DNA of 64,000 bases, taken from Streptomyces niveus (GTDB lineage Bacteria > Actinomycetota > Actinomycetes > Streptomycetales > Streptomycetaceae). A model generated the notes under the pieces. The model was not told where the DNA came from and did no database searches. It saw only the letters and a list, made by a program, of their open reading frames with translations. This document shows, in pieces, positions 23,996 to 32,360 of this stretch. Location: positions 5,642,001 through 5,706,000 of the forward strand of contig NZ_CP018047.1 in NCBI RefSeq assembly GCF_002009175.1, given 5' to 3'. A program made the position numbers and the translations under genes. Each line of letters starts with the position of its first letter. The stretch's first letter is position 1.

Positions 23996-25987
23996 ATGAG
24001 CCGCCTCAGCTTCCCCCGCCGGGCCCCGGGCCGTACCCGTACCCCCGTCGCGCTCGCCGTCCCCGCGCTCCTCGCCGTCGCCTTCCTGTTCCTGCCGCTC
24101 GCCGGGATCCTCGTCCGGACCTCCTGGGGCGAGGTCGGTGACCATCTGACCAGCCCCGGAGTCGTCGAGGCACTTCAGCTGTCCCTCCTCGTCTCCTTCT
24201 GGGCCCTCGCGCTCTCCCTCGTCCTCGGGGTGCCGCTCGCCTGGCTGCTGGCGCGGGTGGACTTCCCCGGCAAGGCGTTCGTACGGTCCCTGGTCCTGCT
24301 GCCGATGGTACTGCCGCCCACCGTCGGCGGCGTCGCGCTGCTCCTCGCCTTCGGGCGGCGCGGGCTGCTCGGCCCCTGGCTGGAGGACACGTTCGGCATC
24401 ACGCTGCCCTTCCACACCTCGGGCGCGGTCGTGGCGGCGACATTCGTCGCGATGCCGTTCCTCGTGATCAGCCTCGAAGGCGCGCTGGGTGGACTGCGCC
24501 CCCGTTACGAGGAGACCGCCGCCTCCCTCGGTGCCTCGCCGGTACGGGTGTTCGCCACTGTCACCCTGCCGATGGTCGCCCCCGGGCTGCTCGCCGGGGC
24601 CGCGCTGACCTGGGCGAGGGCGCTCGGCGAGTTCGGCGCCACCATCACCTTCGCGGGCAATCTGCCCGGCACCACCCAGACGCTGCCGCTCCAGGTGTAT
24701 CTGCTCCTCCAGAACTCGCCCGAGGCCGCGACATCCGTCTCGCTGCTGCTGCTCGTCATCGCCATGGCCGTGCTGATCGCGCTGCGCGGGCGCTGGACCG
24801 GCACACCACGGGACACCGCGGGCGACCCGAACAGGCGCCGGAACCGGGCCACTTCACCGGACGACGACACCGAACCGGGACCGGAGGCGAAGGCGGGGCC
24901 GGGGCGGGAGGACACGGCGGCCGAGGTGAAGGAGGCGACGACCGTCGACGAGCGCTGGGCGCTGCACGCCGACGTCACCGGTTTCACCCGCCTCGTGCTC
25001 GACGCCGAACCCGGCACCACCATCGCCGTCGTCGGCCCCAACGGCGCCGGCAAGACCACCCTCCTGCGCGCCCTCCTCGGTCTGACCACCCGCGCCCACG
25101 CCGAGCTGCGCCTCGGCGCGCTCGACGTCACCGCGCTCGCGCCGCACCGCAGGGGCGTCGCCTGGGTGCCGCAGGACGGAGCGCTCTTCCCGCATCTGAG
25201 CGCCTTGAGCAACACCGCGTACGGGCTCCGCGCCCACGGGGTCACCCGCGCCGAGGCCCGCCGGACCGCCCAACTGTGGCTCGACCGCCTCGACGTGGGC
25301 CATCTCGCACACCGCAGACCCGCCCAGGTCTCCGGCGGACAGGCCCAACGGGTAGCGCTGGCCAGGGCGTTGGCGACCCGCCCCAGGCTGCTGCTGCTCG
25401 ACGAGCCGCTGGCCGCGCTCGACCAGACGACCCGCGCGCGGGTCCGGCACACCCTGCGGACCCATCTCGACGGCTTCGGCGGTGTCTGCCTGATGGTCAC
25501 TCACGACCCTGTGGAGGCGGTGTCGTTGGCCGACAGGGTCCTCGTGCTGGACGAGGGCCGGGTAGTCCAGGACGCACCGCCCGCCGATGTCACCCGTCAT
25601 CCCCGCTCACCGTGGGTGGCCCGGATGCTCGGCAAGAACGCGTGGCCGGGCACCGCGACCGCCGACGGCCTCGCGCTCACCGGCGGCGGCCTGCTGGTCG
25701 CCGCCGATCCGCTGCCTCCCGGCACCCGCGCGCTGGCGATCATCGCGCCGGAGGCCGTCTCCGTGCACCGCGACCGGCCGAGCGGCAGCCCCCGTAACGT
25801 CTGGCCCGGCACCGTACGCGAGATCACCGCCAGCGGCAGCCGGCTGCGGGTACTGATCACCTCGGAGCGGGCGCCGGACCTGGTGGCCGAGATCACCCCG
25901 CAGGCGGCCGTCGAACTCGCACTGGCCGACGGGGTGCCGGTCTGGACGAGCGTGAAGGCGACCGAGGCGACGGTGGTGGCCCTGTGA
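23996..25987 (+). CDS. modBC: Fused molybdate ABC permease-ATPase (ModB-ModC)
   Basis: 663 aa, a natural fusion. Residues 1-265 are the ModB permease with the EAA loop (YEETAASLGASPVRVFATVTLP ... ALGEFGATITFAGNLPG). A hydrophilic linker of about 55 residues (rich in Asp/Glu/Pro) leads to the ModC ATPase with Walker A GPNGAGKTT, signature VSGGQAQR and Walker B LLLLDEPLAALD (about 335-560). A C-terminal TOBE-like domain (NVWPGTVREITASGSRLRV) may sense cytoplasmic molybdate. The ATG has AGGAG six bases upstream; a longer open frame covers the intergenic hairpin. It imports molybdate for NasA and other molybdoenzymes. Confidence 0.93.
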   Translation: MSRLSFPRRAPGRTRTPVALAVPALLAVAFLFLPLAGILVRTSWGEVGDHLTSPGVVEALQLSLLVSFWALALSLVLGVPLAWLLARVDFPGKAFVRSLVLLPMVLPPTVGGVALLLAFGRRGLLGPWLEDTFGITLPFHTSGAVVAATFVAMPFLVISLEGALGGLRPRYEETAASLGASPVRVFATVTLPMVAPGLLAGAALTWARALGEFGATITFAGNLPGTTQTLPLQVYLLLQNSPEAATSVSLLLLVIAMAVLIALRGRWTGTPRDTAGDPNRRRNRATSPDDDTEPGPEAKAGPGREDTAAEVKEATTVDERWALHADVTGFTRLVLDAEPGTTIAVVGPNGAGKTTLLRALLGLTTRAHAELRLGALDVTALAPHRRGVAWVPQDGALFPHLSALSNTAYGLRAHGVTRAEARRTAQLWLDRLDVGHLAHRRPAQVSGGQAQRVALARALATRPRLLLLDEPLAALDQTTRARVRHTLRTHLDGFGGVCLMVTHDPVEAVSLADRVLVLDEGRVVQDAPPADVTRHPRSPWVARMLGKNAWPGTATADGLALTGGGLLVAADPLPPGTRALAIIAPEAVSVHRDRPSGSPRNVWPGTVREITASGSRLRVLITSERAPDLVAEITPQAAVELALADGVPVWTSVKATEATVVAL

Positions 25988-26072
25988 GCTGCCCGAGGGC
26001 CGTACCGGCCTCCCGGTCCCGCGTCCGCGCCACGTAGCCTGCGGACACCCCCCTGTCACTCTCAGGAGCACG

Positions 26073-26906
26073 ATGTCCGCCGCCGCCCTGCCCCCGCGCA
26101 TCCTCTACGTCACCGATTTCGCCTACGAGGCGAAGGGCCGCCGCTACTGCGACGAGGACATCCTGTTCTCCTCCCGGCTGCGGCGTGACTTCACCGTCGC
26201 CACCTGCCATCCGGCCGCCGCCGCCCGGCTCATGGGCGACTTCGACGCCGTCGTCGTACGCAACAGCGGGCCCGTGCTGCACTACCGTGAGGTCTACGAC
26301 GCCTTCCGCGAGCGGGCTGCGGCGGACGGCGTGCGCGTGTACAACCCGCTCACCGGGCGCGGCGACATGGCGGGCAAGCAGTATCTGGTGGAGCTGAGCG
26401 CCGAGGGGCTGCCCGTCATACCGACCGTCGACACGGTCGAGGACCTGGGCCGGCTGCCGGACGCGGACGAGTACGTCGTCAAGCCGAAGGACGGGGCGGA
26501 CTCCATCGGTATGCGGTTCGTACCGCGCGAGCGGCTGTCCGACCTCGGAGATCTCCGGGACGTCCTCGTGCAGCCGCGTATCCCCTTCCGGTACGAGGTC
26601 TCCTTCTACTTCGTGGACCACGACTTCCAGTACGCGCTCCACGCACCCGACCCGGACCGGCGGTGGGAGCTCGTACCGTACGAGGCCAAGGCCGTGGATC
26701 TGGACTTCGCCCGGAAGTTCATCGACTGGAACACCCTCGACCACGGCATCCAGCGCGTCGACGCCTGCCGCGCGCCGGACGGGGAGCTGCTGCTGGTGGA
26801 GCTTGAGGACCTGAACCCCTTCCTGTCACTGGGGCTGCTGGACGAGCCGACCCGCGACGCGTTCATCGCGCGGACGGCGGTCTCGCTGCGGGCGCTGCTG
26901 AGCTGA
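26073..26906 (+). CDS. ATP-grasp-like protein
   Basis: 277 aa, no signal peptide. N-terminal pre-ATP-grasp Rossmann-like part (RILYVTDFAYEAKGRRYCDEDI; DAVVVRNSGPV), then DEYVVKPKDGADSIGM, a nucleotide-binding loop, and near the end LLVELEDLNPFLSL. The last resembles the acidic metal-binding ending of ATP-grasp ligases (E-x-N pattern). Family members join a carboxylate to an amine or thiol using ATP; the substrate is unknown and no partner gene is adjacent. The ATG has AGGAG seven bases upstream. The distant similarity rests on these motifs only. Confidence 0.65.
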   Translation: MSAAALPPRILYVTDFAYEAKGRRYCDEDILFSSRLRRDFTVATCHPAAAARLMGDFDAVVVRNSGPVLHYREVYDAFRERAAADGVRVYNPLTGRGDMAGKQYLVELSAEGLPVIPTVDTVEDLGRLPDADEYVVKPKDGADSIGMRFVPRERLSDLGDLRDVLVQPRIPFRYEVSFYFVDHDFQYALHAPDPDRRWELVPYEAKAVDLDFARKFIDWNTLDHGIQRVDACRAPDGELLLVELEDLNPFLSLGLLDEPTRDAFIARTAVSLRALLS

Positions 26907-27564
26907 ACGGCGGCGCCGGACGAGCCGCTGCCACGCGGCCCGCCCGACGATCCCCCGGTCCGTACTACGCGCGGTTCAGGCGCCAGAGCGACGTGATCTC
27001 CGCGGCGCGCGCCGCGTGCAGCGGGTCGGTGGCGTCGGCCGTCCGGGGATGGCGCGGCTTCGTATCGGTCCTGTCCACACCCGCAGGCCGGCCGCCGCGA
27101 TCGACGATCGCGACGAGGACCGGAGCGCAGCGCCCGCGAGCGTTACGGCGGCGTTTCCGTAACCCCTGCGGAATTTGTTCAGTGACAGAACACTGTCCGA
27201 AAGGTGGGCAGTTGCCGGTACCTCGCCCGCCAAGATCGACCGGGGAACGCGGCAGGCCAAGGCCGGTCTACGCGGGGCGAGTTCGGCCTCACGCGCGTAC
27301 GCGGGACTCCACCGGAACGGCCGACGGCAATTTTGACACGACCTTGACAAATTAATTCGGCGTTGCCAGCATGCAACTCGCCCGGACCGCTGACATGGCT
27401 CCCGGTCGAACGCACGGCATCCCCCCGCGTACCGCACCGCGTCATCTCCGCACCACCCCGGCATCACCCCCCGCACCAGTCCAGCACCCCCCCCGCACGG
27501 CAGCAAAGCGCGACGGCGCGCGCCTTGCCTGACTCACCCCACCTCTGGTCAGGAAGGGAACTTC
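26907..27564. other. 658-base intergenic region without an assignable gene
   Basis: No gene with a credible start was found. On the minus strand a frame ending at 26965 stays open to about 27220 and ends in a helix-like string (DPLHAARAAEITSLWRLNRA). Its only start is a GTG giving 37 residues without a ribosome site. Around 27172-27202 is a small dyad (CAGTGACAGAACACTG). The right end carries the promoter listed separately. Confidence 0.5.
27333..27372 (+). promoter_or_regulatory. Candidate promoter of the sugar dehydrogenase-GH99 operon
   Basis: TTGACA occurs twice, at 27333-27338 and 27344-27349, exactly 11 bp apart, in an AT-richer patch unusual for this genome. The second is 17 bases from CAGCAT (27367-27372), a weak -10. 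The 11-bp (one helical turn) periodicity may also mark a regulator site. The leader would be about 185 bases. Confidence 0.45.
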
Positions 27565-30054
27565 ATGTCACGACGCCCACCAGCGTGGTCCAGAATCTTC
27601 GCGGCGCTCACGCTCGTACTCTCCGCCGGGCTCACCGCCGCTCCCGCGGCCGTCGCGCACCCCGGTCACCCGGAGCACGGAGCCGCCGAGATCCCCGCAT
27701 CGGACTACCAGCAGGTACAACTCGCCCTCGGTGGTTCGGAACTGGGCGAGGCCATGTCGCTGGCCGTCCTGCCCGACCGCTCGGTCGTGCACACCGCGAG
27801 GGACGGAACGGTCCGCCTCACGGACGCCGCGGGCAACACCAGGACATCGGGCAAGCTCGACGTCTACACGCACGACGAGGAAGGTCTCCAGGGAGTCGCG
27901 GCGGACCCGGACTTCCAGAACAACCGGTATCTGTACCTGTACTACTCGCCCAAGCTCAACACGCCGGGCGGCGACGCCCCGGTGACGGGCAGCGTCGCCG
28001 ACTTCGAGCCGTGGAAGGGGCACCTGAACCTCTCCCGCTTCACGCTCAAGGCGGACGGCACCCTCGACACCGCGAGCGAGAAGGTCGTGCTCGAAGTCCC
28101 CAACGACCGTGGCCAGTGCTGCCACGTCGGCGGTGACATCGACTTCGACGCGCAGGGCAACCTCTACCTGACCACCGGCGACGACACGAACCCGTTCGAG
28201 TCGGCCGGTTACTCGCCGATCGACGAACGCGCCGACCGGAACCCGCAGTTCGACGCCCAGCGCTCCTCGGGCAACACCAACGACCTGCGCGGCAAGGTCC
28301 TGCGGATCAAGCCCACGGCCGACGGCGGCTACACCGTCCCGTCCGGCAACCTCTTCGCCCCGGGCACGGCGCAGACGCGTCCCGAGATCTACGCGATGGG
28401 CTTCCGCAACCCGTTCCGGATGTCCGTCGACAAGGCCACCGGCATCGTCTACCTCGGTGACTACGGACCCGACTCCGGCTCCACCAGCGCGGACCGGGGC
28501 CCCAGCGGCCAGGTCGAGTTCAACCGCATCACCGAGGCCGGCAACTTCGGCTGGCCGTACTGCACCGGCTCCAACACCGCCACCGAGACGTACGGCGAGT
28601 GGGCGTTCCCCAACGGTCCCTCCGCCGGCAAGTACGACTGCGCGGGCGGCGCCACCAACAACTCCCTCCACAACACCGGCCAGAGCAAGCTCCCGCCGGC
28701 CGAGGCCGCCTGGATCCGGTACTCCGGTGACGCGGGCTCCCCGCCCGAGTTCGGAAGCGGCTCCGAATCGCCCATGGGCGGACCGGTCTACAACTACGAC
28801 GCGGGTCTCGACTCCGCCGTGAAGTTCCCCGAGTCCCTCGACGGGCGCTTCTTCGCCGGTGAGTACGGCCGCAAGTGGATCAAGGCCATCGAGGTCAAGG
28901 CGGACGGTTCCCCCGGCGTCATCGAGAACTTCCCGTGGACCGGCACCCAGGTGATGGACCAGGCGTTCGGCCCCGACGGGGCGCTGTACGTGCTGGACTA
29001 CGGCACCGGCTCCAACAACCAGGCCCTGTACCGGGTCGAGTACCTGGCCGGCAGCAACCGCAGCCCGGTCGCCAAGGCCGCCGCAGACAAGACCTCAGGA
29101 CCGACACCGCTCGCGGTCTCCTTCTCCTCCGAGGGAAGCGCCGACCCCGAGGGCGGAGCGCTCAGCTACGCCTGGGACTTCGGTGACGGTACGAAGTCCA
29201 CCGACGCCAACCCGAGCCACACCTACACCGAGGCCGGCACCTACCAGCCGACCCTCACGGTCACCGACCCGGAGGGCCTGACCGGCTCCGCCAGCCTCGT
29301 GGTGACGGCGGGCAACACGGCGCCCACCGTCACGCTGACGGCGCCCACCGACGGCGAACTCTTCTCCTGGGGTGACAGCGTCCCGTTCAGCGTGACGGTC
29401 AGTGACCCCGAGGACGGCACCATCGACTGCGCCAAGGTCAAGGTGACGTATCTGCTGGGCCACGACGAACACCGGCACCAGATCACCTCGAAGAACGGCT
29501 GCACCGGCACCATCGACGTCCCCGTCGACGGCGAGCACGACACCGCCGCCAACATCTACGGGGTCTTCGACGCCGAGTACACCGACGCCGGCGGACTGAC
29601 CACGCACAGCGACAGCGTCCTCCAGCCGCGCCACCGGCAGGGCGAGCACTTCGGCGCCCAGTCCGGCATCGAGGTCGCGGCCCACGGCAACGCCGAGGGC
29701 GGCGCCACGGTCGGCTTCACCGACAACGGCGACTGGGTGTCCTTCAAGCCGTACGCGGTGGACAACGCGACCAGCGTCTCGGCGCGCGTCGCCTCCGGCG
29801 GTGCCGGCGGCACCCTCGAGATACGCGCCGGTTCCGCGACCGGCACACTGCTCGGCTCGATGGCGGTCGCCCCGACCGGCGGCTGGGAGAACTTCGAGGA
29901 CGTCACCACCGACATCACCAACGCCCCGGGCGGGACAACGGAGTTGTTCCTCGTCTTCAAGGGCCCGACGGGCCAGGGCAACCTCTTCGACCTGGACGCC
30001 TTCACCTTCTCCACGGGTGCGGCGGCCAAGTCCGGGAAGGGAGAGGGCCGATGA
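27565..30054 (+). CDS. Secreted PQQ-type sugar dehydrogenase with PKD and CBM6 domains
   Basis: 829 aa. The signal peptide (1-31) ends AAVA-HP. Residues about 45-490 form a six-bladed propeller of the soluble glucose/sorbosone dehydrogenase family (MSLAVLPDRSVVHTARDG; DEEGLQGVAADPDF; QCCHVGGDIDFDAQGNLYLT; YAMGFRNPFRMSVD). A PKD domain (about 497-585, AWDFGDGTKSTD) and a C-terminal CBM6 domain (about 694-818) follow. Family members oxidise aldoses with bound PQQ, though many streptomycete members are uncharacterised and some PKD-fused proteins may not be PQQ enzymes. It has AAGGGA before the ATG. Its stop overlaps the next start (ATGA), so the two proteins are coupled. Confidence 0.85.
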   Translation: MSRRPPAWSRIFAALTLVLSAGLTAAPAAVAHPGHPEHGAAEIPASDYQQVQLALGGSELGEAMSLAVLPDRSVVHTARDGTVRLTDAAGNTRTSGKLDVYTHDEEGLQGVAADPDFQNNRYLYLYYSPKLNTPGGDAPVTGSVADFEPWKGHLNLSRFTLKADGTLDTASEKVVLEVPNDRGQCCHVGGDIDFDAQGNLYLTTGDDTNPFESAGYSPIDERADRNPQFDAQRSSGNTNDLRGKVLRIKPTADGGYTVPSGNLFAPGTAQTRPEIYAMGFRNPFRMSVDKATGIVYLGDYGPDSGSTSADRGPSGQVEFNRITEAGNFGWPYCTGSNTATETYGEWAFPNGPSAGKYDCAGGATNNSLHNTGQSKLPPAEAAWIRYSGDAGSPPEFGSGSESPMGGPVYNYDAGLDSAVKFPESLDGRFFAGEYGRKWIKAIEVKADGSPGVIENFPWTGTQVMDQAFGPDGALYVLDYGTGSNNQALYRVEYLAGSNRSPVAKAAADKTSGPTPLAVSFSSEGSADPEGGALSYAWDFGDGTKSTDANPSHTYTEAGTYQPTLTVTDPEGLTGSASLVVTAGNTAPTVTLTAPTDGELFSWGDSVPFSVTVSDPEDGTIDCAKVKVTYLLGHDEHRHQITSKNGCTGTIDVPVDGEHDTAANIYGVFDAEYTDAGGLTTHSDSVLQPRHRQGEHFGAQSGIEVAAHGNAEGGATVGFTDNGDWVSFKPYAVDNATSVSARVASGGAGGTLEIRAGSATGTLLGSMAVAPTGGWENFEDVTTDITNAPGGTTELFLVFKGPTGQGNLFDLDAFTFSTGAAAKSGKGEGR

Positions 30055-32240
30055 GACACTCCATCGCCCGGCGAATGCGGCATGTGTCCTGCGTACTGGC
30101 AGTCGCGCTCGGGGCCGCGTTCCTGGCGCCCACCGGTGCTTCGGCGGAGGCCGCGGCCGACCCGTACGAGGTGCTCGTCTTCTCCAAGACGGCGGGCTTC
30201 CGGCACGATTCGATCCCGGTGGGCATCGAGACCATCCGGGACCTCGGCGCGGCCGACGAGTTCACCGTCACGGCGACCGAGGACAGCGGCGCCTTCACCA
30301 CGGCCAACCTCGCGAACTACGAGGCGGTCGTCTTCCTCAGCACCACCGGTGATGTGCTCAACGACGCGCAGCAGACGGCGCTGAAGTCGTACGTCGACGG
30401 GGGCGGCGGCTATGTCGGCGTCCACGCGGCGGCCGACACCGAGTACGAATGGCCCCAGTACGAGGGCCTGGTCGGCGCCTGGTTCAAGAGCCACCCCGCG
30501 ATCCAGCAGGCGACGGTCGAGAACGAGGACCGGACCCACCCCGCCACCTCGCACCTGGACCCGACCTGGACCAGGACCGACGAGTGGTACAACTACCGCA
30601 CCAATCCCCGGAAAAGCGTGCACGTGCTCCAGAGCCTGGACGAATCCACCTACAGCGGTGGGGAGATGGGCGACGACCACCCGATCACCTGGTGCGACGA
30701 GCAGGCCGCGGGCCGGTCCTTCTACACCGGGCTCGGCCACACCCGGGAGTCGTACGCCGATCCCGCCTTCCGGCAGGTGCTGCTCGGCGGCATCCGGTAC
30801 GCGGCCGGCGCGGTCGACGCCGACTGCTCATCGGACGGCGGCGAGGACCCGGGCCCCGGGCCCACGACCGTGGAGGGCGAGGCGTACACCTCGGGCTCGG
30901 GCGTGGAGCGCGCGAACCACGGCTCGGCGAGCGGCGGCCAGACCCTCGGCCATATCGAGAACGGTGACTGGGCCGGATACTCCCAGGTCCAGACGGCCGG
31001 CGCCACGAAGTTCACCGCCGACGTCTCGTCGGCGGGCGCGGGCGGCACTGTCGAGATCCGCTCGGGATCGGCCACCGGCACACTCCTCGGGTCGGTCGAC
31101 ATCGAGCCGACCGGCGGTTGGGAGACCTTCACCGAGGTCTCCACGACCCTGACCGCCACCGGGACGGGCGCGCTGTTCCTGCGCTTCACCGGGGGAGCGG
31201 GCGCGCTGTTCGACATCGACAGCTTCACCCTGTCCCGCGCCGCCGAGGAGCCCAAGGCCGAGGGCTCGTCGAACGTGCACCTCTTCTACTACCCCTGGTA
31301 CGGCAGCCCCGAGATCAACGGCAGCTGGCGGCACTGGCAGCAGGGCGGCCAGAACCCGCCCGAGGACGTCGGCGCCGACCTCTACCCGAAGCTCGGCGCC
31401 TACGACTCCGGTGACTTCACCGGCGCCGTCGAACAGCACATGAAGTGGATCAAGCAGTCGGGCGCCAACGTCCTGGTCTACAGCTGGTGGGGCCGGGGCA
31501 GTTACGAGGACGGTCTGGTCGACGGCGTGATGGACGCGGCCCAGCGCCACGGCATCAAGGTCGCCTGGCACCTGGAGCCGTACAGCGGCCGCAGCGGCGC
31601 CTCGACCGTGGACGACATCAACTACATCAACGACAACTACGGTGACCACCCGGCGTACTTCAGGGACGCGGAGCGCAACAACAGCAACGCGTTCTACGTC
31701 TTCCAGAGCCTCGACGTGCCCGACTGGTCGGCGCTGGACCAGGTCACGGACAACAACATCGTCCTGGCCCAGACCACCGACACCTCGAAGATCGCGCACT
31801 TCAACGGCATCTACACCTACGACGGCATCGCCGGCGCCACCGCTCCCGGCTGGAAGAACGCCGGGGACTACGCACGGGCCAACGATCTGGTCTGGGCGCC
31901 TTCGGTTGCACCGGGCTACATCGACGACCGCGCCGTACCCGGCAACACCACGCCCACCCTGGGCAGGGACAACGGCGCCGCGTACGACAAGCAGTGGAAC
32001 AACGCGCTCGACCCGGCCATCGGCGGATCGCCCACCTGGGTGTCCGTCACCTCCTTCAACGAATGGCACGAGGGAAGCTCGATCGAACCCGCGTCGGGCA
32101 ACCCGCCGGCCGGTCACGGCTACCAGACCTTCTCGGGCGCGTACGGGAAGACCGGGGCCGACGCCGAGACGGCGTATCTCGACCGGACCCGGCACTGGGT
32201 GACCCAGTTCGAGGCGGCGCGAGCGGCCAAGCTGCGGTGA
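30051..32240 (+). CDS. Secreted ThuA-CBM6-GH99 fusion protein
   Basis: 729 aa. After a signal peptide (1-35) comes a ThuA-like class I amidotransferase-fold domain (about 40-262: LVFSKTAGFRHDSIPVG; GYVGVHAAADTEYEWP; HPITWC), then a CBM6 domain (about 274-398), then a glycoside hydrolase family 99 domain (about 406-729: HLFYYPWYGSPEINGSWRHW; VAWHLEPYSGR). The GH99 signature SFNEWHEGS carries Glu671 and Glu674, spaced as the two catalytic glutamates of endo-alpha-1,2-mannosidases/mannanases. The substrate is therefore probably an alpha-mannan such as fungal cell wall. What the ThuA domain does is unknown. It is cotranscribed with the dehydrogenase. Confidence 0.85.
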   Translation: MRHSIARRMRHVSCVLAVALGAAFLAPTGASAEAAADPYEVLVFSKTAGFRHDSIPVGIETIRDLGAADEFTVTATEDSGAFTTANLANYEAVVFLSTTGDVLNDAQQTALKSYVDGGGGYVGVHAAADTEYEWPQYEGLVGAWFKSHPAIQQATVENEDRTHPATSHLDPTWTRTDEWYNYRTNPRKSVHVLQSLDESTYSGGEMGDDHPITWCDEQAAGRSFYTGLGHTRESYADPAFRQVLLGGIRYAAGAVDADCSSDGGEDPGPGPTTVEGEAYTSGSGVERANHGSASGGQTLGHIENGDWAGYSQVQTAGATKFTADVSSAGAGGTVEIRSGSATGTLLGSVDIEPTGGWETFTEVSTTLTATGTGALFLRFTGGAGALFDIDSFTLSRAAEEPKAEGSSNVHLFYYPWYGSPEINGSWRHWQQGGQNPPEDVGADLYPKLGAYDSGDFTGAVEQHMKWIKQSGANVLVYSWWGRGSYEDGLVDGVMDAAQRHGIKVAWHLEPYSGRSGASTVDDINYINDNYGDHPAYFRDAERNNSNAFYVFQSLDVPDWSALDQVTDNNIVLAQTTDTSKIAHFNGIYTYDGIAGATAPGWKNAGDYARANDLVWAPSVAPGYIDDRAVPGNTTPTLGRDNGAAYDKQWNNALDPAIGGSPTWVSVTSFNEWHEGSSIEPASGNPPAGHGYQTFSGAYGKTGADAETAYLDRTRHWVTQFEAARAAKLR

Positions 32241-32293
32241 GAGCGGCCCGTGCCGGGTGGCCGTGTCACCCCCGGTCCGGGCGATGAAGCAGC

Positions 32294-32327
32294 GGGCCCG
32301 GTACGGCGAACCTGCCGTACCGGGCCC
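32294..32327. terminator. Strong hairpin between convergent GH99 and kinase genes
   Basis: GGGCCCGGTACGGC (32294-32307) pairs perfectly with GCCGTACCGGGCCC (32314-32327) around a six-base loop. It lies 53 bases after the GH99 stop and 33 before the end of the convergent kinase gene, so it can serve both strands. Confidence 0.85.
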
Positions 32328-32360
32328 ACTGTTGTGCGCGGCCGGCCCTCAAGTCGCCCT

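Noticed and set aside
26976-27506. 176-codon minus-strand frame in the intergenic block
   Set aside because: Arg/Ser/Pro-rich composition, no motif, no ribosome site, and it overlaps the likely promoter of the operon to the right.
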